A program made the translations under genes and the position numbers. Below the pieces are notes generated by a model. That model saw only the letters and a program-made list of their open reading frames with translations. It searched no databases and was not told where the DNA came from. Positions 13,575-24,930 of a stretch of 64,000 bases of DNA are shown here, one piece after another. Every line of letters begins with the position of its first letter. Positions within the stretch are counted from its first letter, which is position 1. Source of the DNA: Cephalotus follicularis (lineage: Eukaryota; Streptophyta; Magnoliopsida; Oxalidales; Cephalotaceae); the NCBI GenBank assembly GCA_001972305.1, contig BDDD01001980.1:186001-250000 (forward strand), in the 5' to 3' direction.

Positions 13575-14060
13575 GGCAGTCGACTGTCCAGGGAGGACAG
13601 CCGACTGTCCGAGGCCTGCAGTCGACTGTTCGTGAGGAACAGCCGACTACTCATGGGGGCCAGTCGACTGTGCATAGGAGCCAGTCGACTGTTCGTGCCT
13701 GGTGTTGCTTCCTGTTTTTGGGTAGCCGACTGCCAGAGGAAGGCAGCCGACTGTGGGTGGTACATCCGACTGTTTTGGGTAACAGCCGACTGTCCACGTG
13801 TCACTCCGCCCGGGCTTGCTGAGGTGGCATGCTGGGACAAGTGGCGACAAAGGAAATGTGTATTGTGCATGGACCAGCCGACTGCCTGGGGAGGGCAGCC
13901 GACTGCTAAGTGAGGGGCCAGTCGACTGCCAAGGAGGGCAGCCGACTGTTGGTTAAGGACAGCCGACTGCCAAGGAGGCAGCCGACTGTTGGTTAAGGGC
14001 AGCCGACTGCCAAGTGGGGGACAGCCGACTGTTGAAGGAGAACAGCCGACTGTTTGGGAC
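13575..14060. repeat. Array of about 19 CAGYCGACTG motifs in the solo LTR
   Basis: The decamer CAGTCGACTG (a perfect palindrome) or CAGCCGACTG recurs about 19 times, separated by irregular 8-50 bp spacers rich in GG, GAGG and TT. Each unit contains at least one CpG. A smaller cluster of the same motif lies about 540 bp upstream (12928-13040). Function is unknown; a protein-binding or methylation-prone LTR element is possible (inference). Confidence 0.85.
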
Positions 14061-14797
14061 TGTTTTGCATTGTGAGCATATGTGTGCATCTTGTACCGTG
14101 ATAAACTGTATTGTGAATTGGTTATTGATGATTGTGAAGCATTTTACCCCTTTTTGGAAGTGCAAACATGATTTATATAAATCATTAGCTAATGCGAAAT
14201 GTACGTTTTGAGATATATATATATATTCTCGAAAGATTGTGAAAATGGCTTCCAAAACCTTGTGAAAATGTGTTTGGTTTATTGAATGGTTTATTAAAAT
14301 CATTGTATGGAAAAGTATGTTTTTCCAAAAGGATTGCGAAAGTGGATTTCAAAGGGATTGCGAAACTGTTATACGAAATACGTATTTTTGAGGCATTTGA
14401 ATGTAGTTCAAATAACCGGGTTTTACGGAAAGTGTATGGTTCCAAGTACTTTGATACTTGAGTTTTCGGGAAAAGGATTGTTATATATATTTTGACAAAT
14501 ATATATGTTGCAAGTATTTATATCTATAAATTACTTGAAATGTTTGAAGGAAAATGTATTGTTGCAAGTATTTTATGAAGCATAATTTACTTGGGAAATG
14601 GAGTGTTATATATATATTTGACCAATATATATATGTTGTAAGTATTTATACTTTTAAACGTTTTGGAAAAGAACTGCAATGTTTTGAACGAGATGTTTTG
14701 ATCAAGTATTTATTTTATAAATTACTTGAGTGGTATTGTGTGTGCTGTGATTGCACTGTGCTATTGCTATGAGTGTACTGATATTGTGTCCTGATTG

Positions 14798-15002
14798 TTG
14801 TTACTTAGCCGCCGTGCTAGTAACGTGGATGTTATTGTATTGATTGTGATTGAGTGTTGTCGCTAGCGGGGTAATGTTGGTACTTAGCCACCGTGCTAGT
14901 ATCGTGAGTGTTGCCATTAGCGGGGAAGTGTTGGTACTTGCCGTCGTGCTTGTATCGTAGTGTGTTCTGAGTGTTGTTACTCGCCGTCGTGCCAGTGACG
15001 AG
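14798..15002. repeat. Four diverged tandem repeats, TACTTAGCCGCCGTGCTAGTA unit
   Basis: Four copies of a unit centred on TTAGCC(G/A)CCGTGCTAGTA(A/T)CG, the last two diverged to TTGCCGTCGTGCTTG and TCGCCGTCGTGCCAG, spaced roughly 55-75 bp inside the solo LTR. They are absent from the other LTRs in the window. Confidence 0.75.
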
Positions 15003-16477
15003 AACAATTGTTTGCATTGAGTGTATTGATTGTCTGCTATGACATGCCTGATTGAGTATAGTGTTGTCCTTTGGGACGTGACTGATCGTTATTGTGGAGT
15101 GATGGGTCCTTAGAGACCTGAGACATAGTTGACTACTTGTGCTGTTGTGATACTGTGAACCGTGTAGTGTGATGATGTGCTCTGGTGACATCGTGGGCTG
15201 TGACCTTATGGTCGTGGCATATATGTATATATGTTTATATATACGTATCGAGATATAGTATGTACTGCATCATTGTGCATTCATGTCATGACATGTTTTA
15301 TCCTTGACCCTGGATCGCTTTTATGGCTTTGCCGAGTGAGGACAAAGGCTAACCCCCTACAACTTCAGTGTGTTTCAGGTTGATGCAGCCGTTGGTTACC
15401 GTTGGGCTCCGAGGAGCAAAGTGAAGTTTTATGTTGTTTACTTTCGAGAAATGTTGATGGAATATTGTAATAAATGAATGGTTGTAATAACGAATATTGT
15501 TCACGCTCCGTTGAGGGCAGTTAACTGTGATGATGTTTACTATTGTAGCATGTAGTATGGGATGCATGTTGCGTTATGATTCGGCTTATATTATATGCTT
15601 TCGCGAGTTGTTAATGGATATGGAAAGTTTTAAATTTATGGTAAATTGCATAAGCCGGATTTATATGTTGATTGCCACCACTTTTATTGTTGTTATAGGA
15701 CCGGGGTGTGACAATTACATTATATATTTAATAACTGTACTGTACTATTTGTGATTGATAGTCTGATGGTCTTGTGATTAGAGTATATCACGGACTACAG
15801 AGGTGGGCCTAGGTGCCAGGAATTGGCTAGAGCTTATACACCAAATTTAACTGCAATGCAGATTGTGACTGTTAATTGCCCTCTAAGTGTCGGCAATACT
15901 GCTTACCTTTTCTGTCATCATCGGAGTGTATGGTGATAGTTAGGTGGTGCATCGTTGGGGCTAGGAGGTAGCGACGTATGACACCTACTACTGGTCTTCA
16001 GACAATTGTACTGTTTGTACCCTTTGTGGTATTCTTGATATCTATCTGATTATAACCACTTGGCATGGTTGCTTATATGTATATATATATGTACTGCACT
16101 GAAATATCGACTGTCATCCATGATTACATTTATATATTCATTTTCATGCATATTTCCTACTTAGCCGAGTAGACAAAAGGCTAATACCTACAATTTTATA
16201 TTAACGAAGGAAGTTTGTACTGAAGATGTTCTTGAAGGTTTTTCTTAAGGTTGTAATTTGCAATAAAGTCGTACCCCCTGTTATATTTACATTTCCAATA
16301 TGTAATATATAACTTTGTATTGTATCAGTTTAAGCATGTAGTATAGGCTGCATGTGTATACTTTCGAATAATCCAGTATATTTGAATGCTTCCGCAAATG
16401 TTAAGAATTTAATTAATGGGTAAATACTGGATTAATTGGTTAACCATGTGTTAAATAAAAGAGGGGTGTGACAAGCA

Positions 16478-16489
16478 TGGTATCAGAGC
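16478..16489 (+). promoter_or_regulatory. Primer binding site, second Tekay copy
   Basis: TGGTATCAGAGC follows the LTR terminus at the same four-base spacing as in copy 1. Confidence 0.9.
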
Positions 16490-16575
16490 TTTATAAATTA
16501 TAAGCTATCGCTAGGATACTATCCTCGACAATTAAATGAATGGTTTCCTCGTGATTAACATCATTCTCCTTATAG

Positions 16576-18060
16576 TAAACATAGTGGATCACTAAAGAGA
16601 TAGAAGAGGAAGGCCTAGAACCGAAGAAGGAGGAAATGCCCCGCAAGCGAATGAAGGGAGGAGTGCATTATATCGCATGGCTGATCTTTCCCAATAATGG
16701 ATGCAAGCCAATGCGGCGAATATGGCAGAGTTACGACATCTGTATGAAACTAATCAAGCATACCAGCAGGCTCCTGAAGTTTATCATGCTGGTGGATGTG
16801 GGAGAAATTTGGAGAGATTCATGAGGCAAAATCCTCCGATGTTCAAGGGTGAACTTGATGCCACGATGGCGGAACAATGGATGAAGGATATGGAAAAGAT
16901 ATTTGTTGCACTCAAGTGTACTGATGAAACTTTGTAATTTACCGCTTATGGGGAGAGGCTACCCATTGGTGGGAGATGATTGAGGCAAAGTGGGTATCTC
17001 TGGATCTCGATAGGACTTGGGATAGATTCTAGTCCGAGTTCTCTGAAACTTTTGTTCCACAGATGGAACGTGATAGAAGGGAGAAAGAACTTCTGGAGTT
17101 ACGTCACAGAGATATGACGGTAGCTCAATATCAGACCAAATTCATTGAGCTGGTAAGGCACACACCCTATTTGGTGGAGGGTAAATCCAAGAAGATAAGG
17201 AGGTTCTTAAAAGGCTTGAGGCCTGATATCAGATCTAAACTGGTTATACTGCAGCTGAATTCTTTTATAGATGTTACTGAGAAGGCAAGAATTCTGGAGG
17301 CTGATGCTAATGAACAGAGGATGGAGAGATCTCGTGGTTCTCAGTTGAGACCTGCTTCTTCATCCCGACAGGGAAGTAATAATCTTGCTGGGTCATCTAA
17401 ATCTGTTACTAAGGGACAAGGAGGTTCTCGACGAAATACTTCTCGTACAAGATCTCTTAATCGAGGAAGTCAACAGAGTTCTGGAGGATGCAGTTTCTGT
17501 GTTATTCAGAATCATCACGAGAGTGTGTGCTGGAAGAGACTGGGGAAATGTTTGAGATGTGGCTCACAAGAGCATCAGTTGAAAGATTGTCCGTCAGTGA
17601 GAGAACAAGCACGCAGACAACAAGGAAGTGTTGGAGCTAGTGGAAGTGGTACGGCTGGTCAACCGCGAAGGGATACTGGAAAGAGAATTGTGAAAGGTAG
17701 AGTTTATACTTTATCTAAAGAAGACTTTCCAGAGTCTACATCTGTTGTGGGAGGTTACATTTTCGTATCTGGTATATTAGCTCGTGTATTGATTGATCCG
17801 GGAGCTACACATTCATTCATTACATCATATTTTATTGGTAACTTGCATTGTGTGACTTCTTATTTACCATATGTGTTGGAGGTGAATACTCCAACTGGAG
17901 ACTGCTTGTTGACTGACACAGTGATAAATAACTGTGAGATCATGATAGCTGGGGTTCGCTATTCGCTGATCTGATTGTATTGCCAATCTGAGATTTAGAT
18001 GTCATCTTGGGAATGGACTGACTCTATGTCTATCGAGCTTGTGTTGACTATTACAATAAG
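16576..18060 (+). pseudogene. Tekay gag and protease, copy 2
   Basis: Collinear with copy 1. The gag start codon reads GTG where copy 1 has ATG. A deletion of about 10 bases after 16926, relative to copy 1, shifts the frame in the capsid region. An open frame then spans 17063-17974 and holds the capsid end, two CCHC knuckles (17489-17530 and 17549-17590) and the protease motif LIDPGATHSF near 17790. Both knuckles are intact here, whereas the first knuckle of copy 1 has a stop. The protease-RT junction shows the same frameshift and the same TGA codons as copy 1. Confidence 0.88.
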
Positions 18061-19570
18061 GTGGTGACCTTCTGTTTGTCAAATCAAACTGTATTCCAAT
18101 TCGTGGGAGAGAAGAGTACTTCTACTCCGATTGTTTCTTTTGCTCGAGCGAATAAATATCTCGAGAAAGGGTGTGAAGATTACTTGGCGTATGTGGTGAA
18201 AGAAATGAAAGGTATGCCTAGTTTGGAACATAATCCAGTTGTCTATGAATTTCCTTATGTGTTTCCAGCATATCTTGTTTCACTGCCACCGGAAAGAGAT
18301 ATGGAGTTCAGTATTGAATTAATGCAAGGAACTGCTCATATTTCAAAAGCTCCATATAGAATGGCTCCTGCTGAATTAAAGGAATTAAAGATTCAATTAC
18401 AAGATTATCTTGACAAGGGATTTATTAGACAGAGTGTATCACCGTGGGGACCACCGGTGTTGTTCGTAAAGAAGAATGATGGATCAATGTGATTATGCAT
18501 TGATTATCGGTTGTTGAATCAAGTGACTGTGAAGAACAAGTATCCTCTTTCACATATTGAGGAGTTATTCGATCAATTACAAGATACAACTGTGTTCTCT
18601 AAACTTGACTTGAGGACAGGCTATCATCAGTTGAGGATTCGTAAGGGTGATGTCGAGAAGACTGCTTTTCGAACCAGATATGGACACTATGAGTTACTGA
18701 TATTGATGTTTGGTTTGACGAATGCCCCTGCAGCATTCATGTGTTTAATGAACCGGGTATTTCAACCCTATCTGGATCAATTTGTTGTGATATTTTTAGA
18801 TGACATACTGATATATTCGAAGAGAATTGAGGATCATATGCAGCATCTAAGAATTGTGTTGCAAACTCTTAGGAAGGAGAGCTTATTTGCTAAATTCAGT
18901 AAGTGTGAATTTTGGCTAGATCGTGTGACTTTCCTTGGTCATATTGTATCTAGTGAAGGGTTATTTGTTGATCCTTCAAAGATTGAAAGTATTGTGAATT
19001 AGCCACAACCGAAGAATATTACTGAAGTTCATAGCTTTTTGGGATTTGTAGGTTATTATCAGAGATTCATTGAAGGATTTTCCAAGATTGCTAGTCTGTT
19101 GACTCGTTTGACTAAGAAGAAATCAAATTTTGATTGGGATGATGCTTGTGAAGCAAGCTTTTAGGAATTGAAGAGTCGGTTGATTTCGGCTCTTGTTTTG
19201 GAATTACCTGAGGGTAATGAAGACTTTACTGTATACAGTGATGCTTCTGGGATAGGCTTGGGATGTGTTCTCATGCAACGTGATTGAGTAATTGCTTATG
19301 CATCGAGGAAGTTAAAACCGTATGAGGAGAACTATCATATACATGATCTTGAATTAGCTGCCATAGTGTTTGCCTTGCAGAAATGGAGACATTATCTCTA
19401 TGGTACTAAATTTGAGATATTTACCGATCACAAAAGTCTGAAGTAATTATTCTCTTAGAAGGAGTTGAATATGAGACAAAGAAGGTGGGTTGAATTCTTC
19501 AACGATTATAACTGCAATATTCAATACCACTTAGGGAAAGCGAATATTGTTGCGGATGCCTTGAGTCGCA
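18061..19570 (+). pseudogene. Tekay reverse transcriptase-RNase H, copy 2
   Basis: RT with FLDDILIYS, and RNase H with YSDASG and the KWRHYLYGT block. Stops at 18490-18492, 19000-19002, 19162-19164, 19285-19287 and 19456-19458 match copy 1. A further private stop (TAA) lies around 19444. Copy 1 in turn has a private stop near 9242. The shared set shows that the two copies descend from an already defective sequence. Confidence 0.88.
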
Positions 19571-20600
19571 AAGCAATGATTGCTGATGCGATGGTCTCGC
19601 AGTGGAAACTACTGGAGGATTTTCAGAGATGGATTATGTTCATGGTTTCTAGAGGTGTTATTGTTGCAAGTTTTAGAGCACAACCAGAACTTCTTGATCG
19701 TATCAAGAATGCTCAGTTCAGTGATACGGAGTTATGGAGCATTCGTGTGAATTTAGAATCAGATCCTAACTCTAATTTCTCCATACATACTGATGGTATA
19801 CTGAGGTTCCGAGGAAGAGTATGTATTCCGGATGACGAGAGTTTAAAAGATGAGCTATGGAAACAAACTCATAAATCTCATTATAGTATTCATCTGGGAA
19901 GCTCTAAGATGTGGCATGATCTGAAAGGAAACTATTTGTGGAGTGGCATGAAGAGAGATATTGCCGAATTCGTAGCCAGATGTTTGACTTGCCAGAGAGT
20001 CAAGGCAGAACATCAGAAACCTGTAGGATTGTTACAATCCTTACCAGTGGTAGAATGGAAGTGGGAACACGTAACCATGGATTTTGTGTCGGGTTTGCCG
20101 AGATCACAGACTCTCCATGCAGCATTTTGGGTTGTTGTAGACAACTCACCAAGTCTGCTCACTTTCTTCCAATGAATATGACATATTCTATTAAGAAGTT
20201 AGCTCGGCTATACATTCGGGAGATTGTGAAGTTGCATGGAGTACCAGTCAGTATTGTTTGTGACAGTGATGCAAGGTTTACTTTGAGATTCTGGAGGAAG
20301 TTTCAAGCAGCCATAGGAATAACCTTGAATTTTAGTACTACATTTCATCCACAGACTGATGGACAGTCTGAGCGTACCATTCAAACTCTAGAAGATATGA
20401 TCTGGGCTTGTGTGATTGATTTTGCTAGAAGTTGGGAGAATCATATTCCGCTTATTGAATTCTCCTACAATAACAGTTATCATTCTATCATAGGAATGGC
20501 TCCTTATGAAGCCTTATACGGGAGGAAATGCAGATCTCCTATTTGCTGGGATGAAGTGGGTGAAAGACAGGTATTGGGACCTGACATTGTCTAAGAAACT
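19570..20600 (+). pseudogene. Tekay integrase, copy 2
   Basis: HHCC domain with CLTCQRVK, then the catalytic core with VCDSDARF and the [10 protein letters not shown] block. A one-base deletion near 20143 relative to copy 1 splits it into two overlapping open stretches (19465-20175 and 19938-20594). A TAA at 20592-20594 is shared with copy 1. Confidence 0.85.
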
Positions 20601-21117
20601 ACTGATAAGGTTATGATAGTCAGGAAAAAGTTACTCGCTGCTCATAGTTGGCAAAAGAGTTATGCCAATAGAATAAGATGGAAGTTGGAGTTTGAGAAGG
20701 GAGATCGTGTTTTTCTAAGAATCTCAACTTCGAAAGGGATATCCAGATTTGGCCAGAAAGGAAAATTAGCTCCATGGTATATCAGACCATATGAGATATT
20801 AGAGAGAGTTGGAGAAGTAGCGTGTCAAATAGCGTTACCACCTAAGCTATCAATGTACACAACGTATTTCATGTTTCCATGCTACGGAAATACATACCTG
20901 ATCCTTCTCATGTGTTGAGCTATGACCCGACCTTTATCAGTGATAATATATCATACGAAGAAAGGCCAATGATGATTCTGGACAGAAAGGAGAAAGTTTT
21001 GAGAACCAAGACCATTCCTATGGTAAATGTACTATCGCAGTTTCATGAAGCTGAGGAAGCTACATAGGAACGTGAAGCTGAAATGATGGAAACATGTCCT
21101 CATTTGTTTGGCATGTA
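20600..21117 (+). pseudogene. Tekay integrase tail and chromodomain, copy 2
   Basis: Continuation of the polyprotein. The GPY-like integrase tail (KGISRFGQKGKLAP near 20731) is followed, after a frameshift near 20870, by a chromodomain-type segment (20879-21067 and beyond) with ERPMMILDRKEKVLRTK. It continues past a TAG at 21065 to a terminal CPHLFGM and TAA at 21117. This C-terminal form places the element in the Tekay/Del chromoviruses, whose chromodomains are thought to steer integration to heterochromatin. Copy 1 lacks this part. Confidence 0.8.
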
Positions 21118-21146
21118 ACGATTAAATCCGAGAATGAATTTTCTGT

Positions 21147-21157
21147 AGGGGGGGGAA
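21147..21157 (+). promoter_or_regulatory. Polypurine tract
   Basis: AGGGGGGGGAA lies immediately before the third LTR, which starts TGTAATAATCAC at 21158. It is the plus-strand primer site of the second element. Confidence 0.85.
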
Positions 21158-23516
21158 TGTAATAATCACAATTTCACATTTTAAGTATATTGTACAAATG
21201 ATGAATAAATTATACATTGATTTGAAATTAATGCCTATTTATCTATTGATTAAACCAATTGTTGTTATTGAATTAAATTGAGGGCTTAATTGTATGATAT
21301 TAGGACTAAATTGAATAAATTGTAAAATAATTGCAAGAAACTTAAAGAACAGAAATTAGCGTCAAACCGTCGACGCCAAGGGAGAAAGTATTGACGCTTT
21401 GTGCTTAACCGTCAACGCCAAGGAGCATATCGTTGACGCTTTGCATGCAGACAGGTGTGTGATATGTGTCGATTGAAACAGAGCAGTCGCGCAAATGTTT
21501 TCTTTACAAGGCAAGTGTCCTAGAACGTGTTAAGCAATGCCCAACAAGTCACCAGTTGCTAGTTAAGAGTGATATCAGTGTCTTCAACACCTGTAACCTG
21601 CAAAATTGTAAGAAAACAGAAAAGAAGAAACAAAAACTGTAAGAAAACAATGAGTAAGAGAGAGAAAAGAAAATGCCAGAGATTTGAGTTGATGGAATTT
21701 ATGAATCACTGAAGGAAAATTTGTTTATAACGGATGTTAGAGTGAGCTGAGAGTTAGAAAACATCGTGGAAAAGAGGAATCATCTACTGTGCTAAGTTCA
21801 TGCAAGGAAGGGACAAAGTTGAAAATTGGAAGCTTAAATTTGGCTGGTAAGCTTCTAAATAGAATTCAGTGTTAGTATTATAGTAATCAGTTATATATAC
21901 ATATTTATTCCTGTTATATATCTAATGTTAACATGAAAACATAGATTGAATTCTGGAATTAGAAGTTGAATTGAATTAGTGGAGTATTGGAACTCCAAAG
22001 AGAAGAATCAATCAATTGATTCTGGGATAGCGTTTGAGGTAGGATTTATGACATGTTTTTGAAGATATAGCATGAATATTGTGTTAAGAAGGTTTATATC
22101 GGATTGCATGTTGATTTAGATTGAATTGAAAGATTGAAATTGCATACTCTGTTACTGTGAATCGCCTGATCGATAGAAACCGTTGAAGCTTTAGTAGTAA
22201 CAGTCGACGCTTAAGGTGAAATTGTCGACGCTTTAAGTGAAAATTCATCGAAGCTTAAGGAGGGATACCGTCAACGCTTTAAATAAACTGTTGACGCTTT
22301 GGGAAGAAACTGTCGACACTTTAGTAGAAACTGTCGACGCTTAAGTGCCTGTTTCATGTTCAATTCTCCTAATTACACTGGCATCCATATAGGATGATTC
22401 CAAAAATCAGTCCTTGCCATGTGTAGTAAGATTATAGGAACTGAATAACTTAATCACAACTGTTTTGATTCTTATAAATTGGTATTGAGTGTACTGTTAA
22501 TCCATTGTTTGATCCTTGAACTGCTAATGAATGTACTATTATGCATTGAATATTACCACTATTATAGATATATATTATATCTACCAAAGTATTTTCTATA
22601 AATACTACTGTTCAATAAATTCAAGAATTGAGTTAACAATACTATTTAAAAGGATTTCAAGGACTGAGTGCTATTTGCACAATTAAATGTTTCTACTGTA
22701 CTGTTTTCTCAAAATGAGAAATACTGAACTGTTTTACTGTTTTCTCTACAAAAGAGAACCACTGTTATATTACATTATATATGTAATAACTGTACTATAC
22801 TGTTTGTGATTGATAGTCTGCTGGTCTTGTGATCGAAGTGTATCACGGACTACAGAGGTGGGCCTAGGTGCCAGGAATTGGCTAGAGCTTATACACCAAA
22901 TTTATCTGAAATGAAGATCATGACTGTTAATTGTCTGCTAAGTGACAGCAATACTGTTTACATTTTATGTCATCATCGAAATGTATGGTGATAGTTGGGT
23001 GGTGCATCATTGGGGTTAAGAGGTAGCGACGTGTGACACCCACTACTGGTCTTCGGACAACTGTACTATTTGTACCCTTTGTGGTATTCTTGATATATGT
23101 CTGATTGTAGCCACTTGGCATGATTGCTTATATATATATATATAGTACTGAAATATATACTGTCATACATGATTACATTTATATATTCATTTTCATGCAT
23201 ATTTACTACTTAGCAGAGTAGACAAAAGGCTAATACCTACAATTTCAAATTAACGAAGGAAGTTTGTGGACGTGCTGTTGAAGCTGTTCTTGAAGGTTTT
23301 TCTTAAGGTTGTAATTTGTAATAAAGTTGTACCCCATGTTATATTTACATTTCTATATGTAATATATAACTTTGTATTGTATCAGTTTAAGCATGTAGTA
23401 TGGGATGCATATGTATACTTTTGAATAATCCAGTATATTTGAATGCTTCCACAAATGATAAGAATTTAATTAATGGGTAAATACTAGATTAATTGGTTAA
23501 CCATGTGTTAAATAAA
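21158..23516 (+). repeat. Tekay-type LTR, copy 3 (3' end truncated)
   Basis: The LTR begins with an exact TGTAATAATCAC after the polypurine tract and matches copies 1 and 2 throughout. It stops at GTTAAATAAA (23516), about 14 bp short of the GTGTGACA terminus, where hAT coding sequence resumes. GTCGAC motif clusters occur at 21366-21440 and 22180-22340, several units degraded to GTTGACGC or GTCAACGC. Confidence 0.88.
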
Positions 23517-23965
23517 GATTATGTTCAAAAATATGATAATTCAATTGTTCAACATCAAGTTACCACTTCATATCCGGGTAAAGATAAGAGTCTTATCTCC
23601 TTTATGAAGTTAGTATTAGAAGGTTCGTCAACTACACCTAGGAGTTCTAAAAGGTCGAATAACGTTGAACTTCAACAGTACCTAGCGAAACCGTCGCCTT
23701 CAGCATGTATGTCTGATAAAGCCGCAAACAATATTGATTTGTTGAGTTTGTGGAAGGCAAACTATTTACAATATCTTGTTCAATCTGTTATGTCCTGTGA
23801 TTTGCTAACGGTTCCTGTTTCTGCAGTAGCTTCCAAACTGCTTTTTCTATAGGTGGAGAGTTACAGACGATAGGAGAAGTAGACTAACTCTAGCATCCCT
23901 TGAGTTGTACATCTATCTTAAAGACTGGATTTCACAAAACATACGAATCAGAGAGCTTTAAGACC
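23517..23965 (+). pseudogene. hAT transposase C-terminal dimerisation domain, pseudogene
   Basis: The second half of the hAT remnant at 1640-2962. The frame 23517-23852 carries LLSLWKANYLQYLVQS and the diagnostic VPVSAVASK segment. A one-base shift in the following Phe-rich stretch moves the frame to GGRVTDDRRSRL and LASLELYIYLKDW (to about 23930), the usual end of the hAT C-terminal dimerisation domain. Order and orientation match the 5' part, so the 20.5-kb nest between them sits inside one ancient hAT gene. Confidence 0.8.
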
Positions 23966-24330
23966 AAGACATCGGAAAGCGATGAGTGAAGGCGATGTGA
24001 AGAACTCCTGGCCCATTTGAGTTTAAACTATGAATGACTAAATAATAGAAACTCCTGGCCCGCACGAGTACAAACCGTAAACATCTAAAAAAAATATTCA
24101 CTCTCTAATTGTAACATATATCGCTTTTATGTAAGTTGTAACAAAAAATTCAATTGATTAATTATAAAAGTAATTGTATAGTATTTTTCTTCTAAATGTT
24201 TGTTATTCATTCTAACTATTTTCATTACACTTAAGTCTTAATGTGAGTTAAAACAAATAAGGTAAGTTACCATATCTAACTACTTCAATTATAATGTATT
24301 TTATAATTCAAATTTTATCCTTACAGTTAT
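23966..24330. other. Non-coding, no feature recognised
   Basis: AT-rich sequence downstream of the hAT gene remnant, possibly its 3' untranslated or subterminal region. I see no terminal inverted repeat. Confidence 0.4.
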
Positions 24331-24539
24331 TTATTTGAAAACCAGGTATGTACAACTTTCCACTAACTGCTCATTTTGCTCAAAATAAATAATGAACGAA
24401 TCTTTGACAGCATTTTTCGTAAAATTGAAAATTTTTTGTTTGGAAGACGAGTCAACAGCGAACCGTTTTGAACCGCCTAACCGACCCGGATCGAACTGCA
24501 CATGGCCCGTCCTAGACCGTAAACAGCCGAAATTGTTTT

Positions 24540-24905
24540 TTAACTGGATCGGCCCGCTAGACATGTGAACCGGTTCGGCTTGCACTTACAAGAGCCAAGG
24601 GCACGTGCGGTCCTAATCGACCCGTAGCCAACTTTAGGTTTGGTGATCATTGGTTGTACGAGACGAACATGATGGAGTGGGTTGATGCCTAAAAGGGAGA
24701 AGTTGGATTGCAATTCTATGTACTCAAAGTCATAGAAGAAGAGCTTTGCATGAGATGCGAAGGATTTTTTGAGGTTGTTGTCAATGAATGAAGTGGCGAG
24801 GAGTGAGAATTGGTTTCGAAGATCGTGGAGGTGAAGCTCACGCTTGTCGTGGAGTGGCAAGGAGTCGAAGAAGATAAGGAGAGTAATAGTGTGAGGGTTT
24901 TGTTG
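24540..24905 (-). pseudogene. Unidentified protein fragment, minus strand
   Basis: I do not recognise this gene. An open frame on the minus strand (ATG-like start near 24860, open upstream to about 24905) has a balanced, soluble-protein composition: FDSLPLHDKRELHLHDLRNQ, then SFIDNNLKKSFASHAKLFF. It looks more gene-like than neighbouring shadow frames. It degrades into Arg/Cys-rich sequence near 24600. No promoter or intron structure is evident. A captured or decayed gene fragment is the likeliest explanation. Confidence 0.25.
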
Positions 24906-24930
24906 AGGTTATGAAACACGAATTGGAGTG

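Larger units (their letters stand above)
12787..15713 (+). mobile_element. Solo LTR of a Ty3-type element, TSD ATTAC
   Basis: It starts TGTAACGCCCGG and ends GGGGTGTGACA, and is flanked by ATTAC at 12782-12786 and 15714-15718, so both ends are exact. No internal region is present, consistent with LTR-LTR recombination. It carries two arrays of the motif CAG(T/C)CGACTG, a small one at 12928-13040 and a large one at 13575-14060 with about 19 units. At 14798-15002 there are four diverged tandem units. It has no coding capacity; the short ORFs through the motif array are artefacts of the repeats. Confidence 0.9.
10993..16473 (+). repeat. Tekay-type LTR, copy 2, interrupted by a solo LTR
   Basis: The middle LTR of the tandem array. 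It starts TGTAATACCCCG and ends GGGGTGTGACA at 16473, then a tRNA-Met primer site. Positions from about 11190 on match LTR copies 1 and 3. The first about 200 bp are absent from copy 3, whose opening is TGTAATAATCAC, so this part may come from a related LTR or mark an indel. The LTR is split at 12786/15714 by a 2927-bp solo LTR flanked by ATTAC. GTCGAC motif clusters lie at 11391-11462 and 12208-12370. Confidence 0.8.

Noticed and set aside
13575-14060. CRISPR-like array
   Set aside because: Units are 10 bp, spacing is irregular, there are no spacers of constant length, and the context is a plant LTR.
13551-14089. Long ORFs on both strands through the CAGYCGACTG array
   Set aside because: They are created by the repeat itself, overlap on both strands, have repetitive composition and lie in a solo LTR with defined ends.
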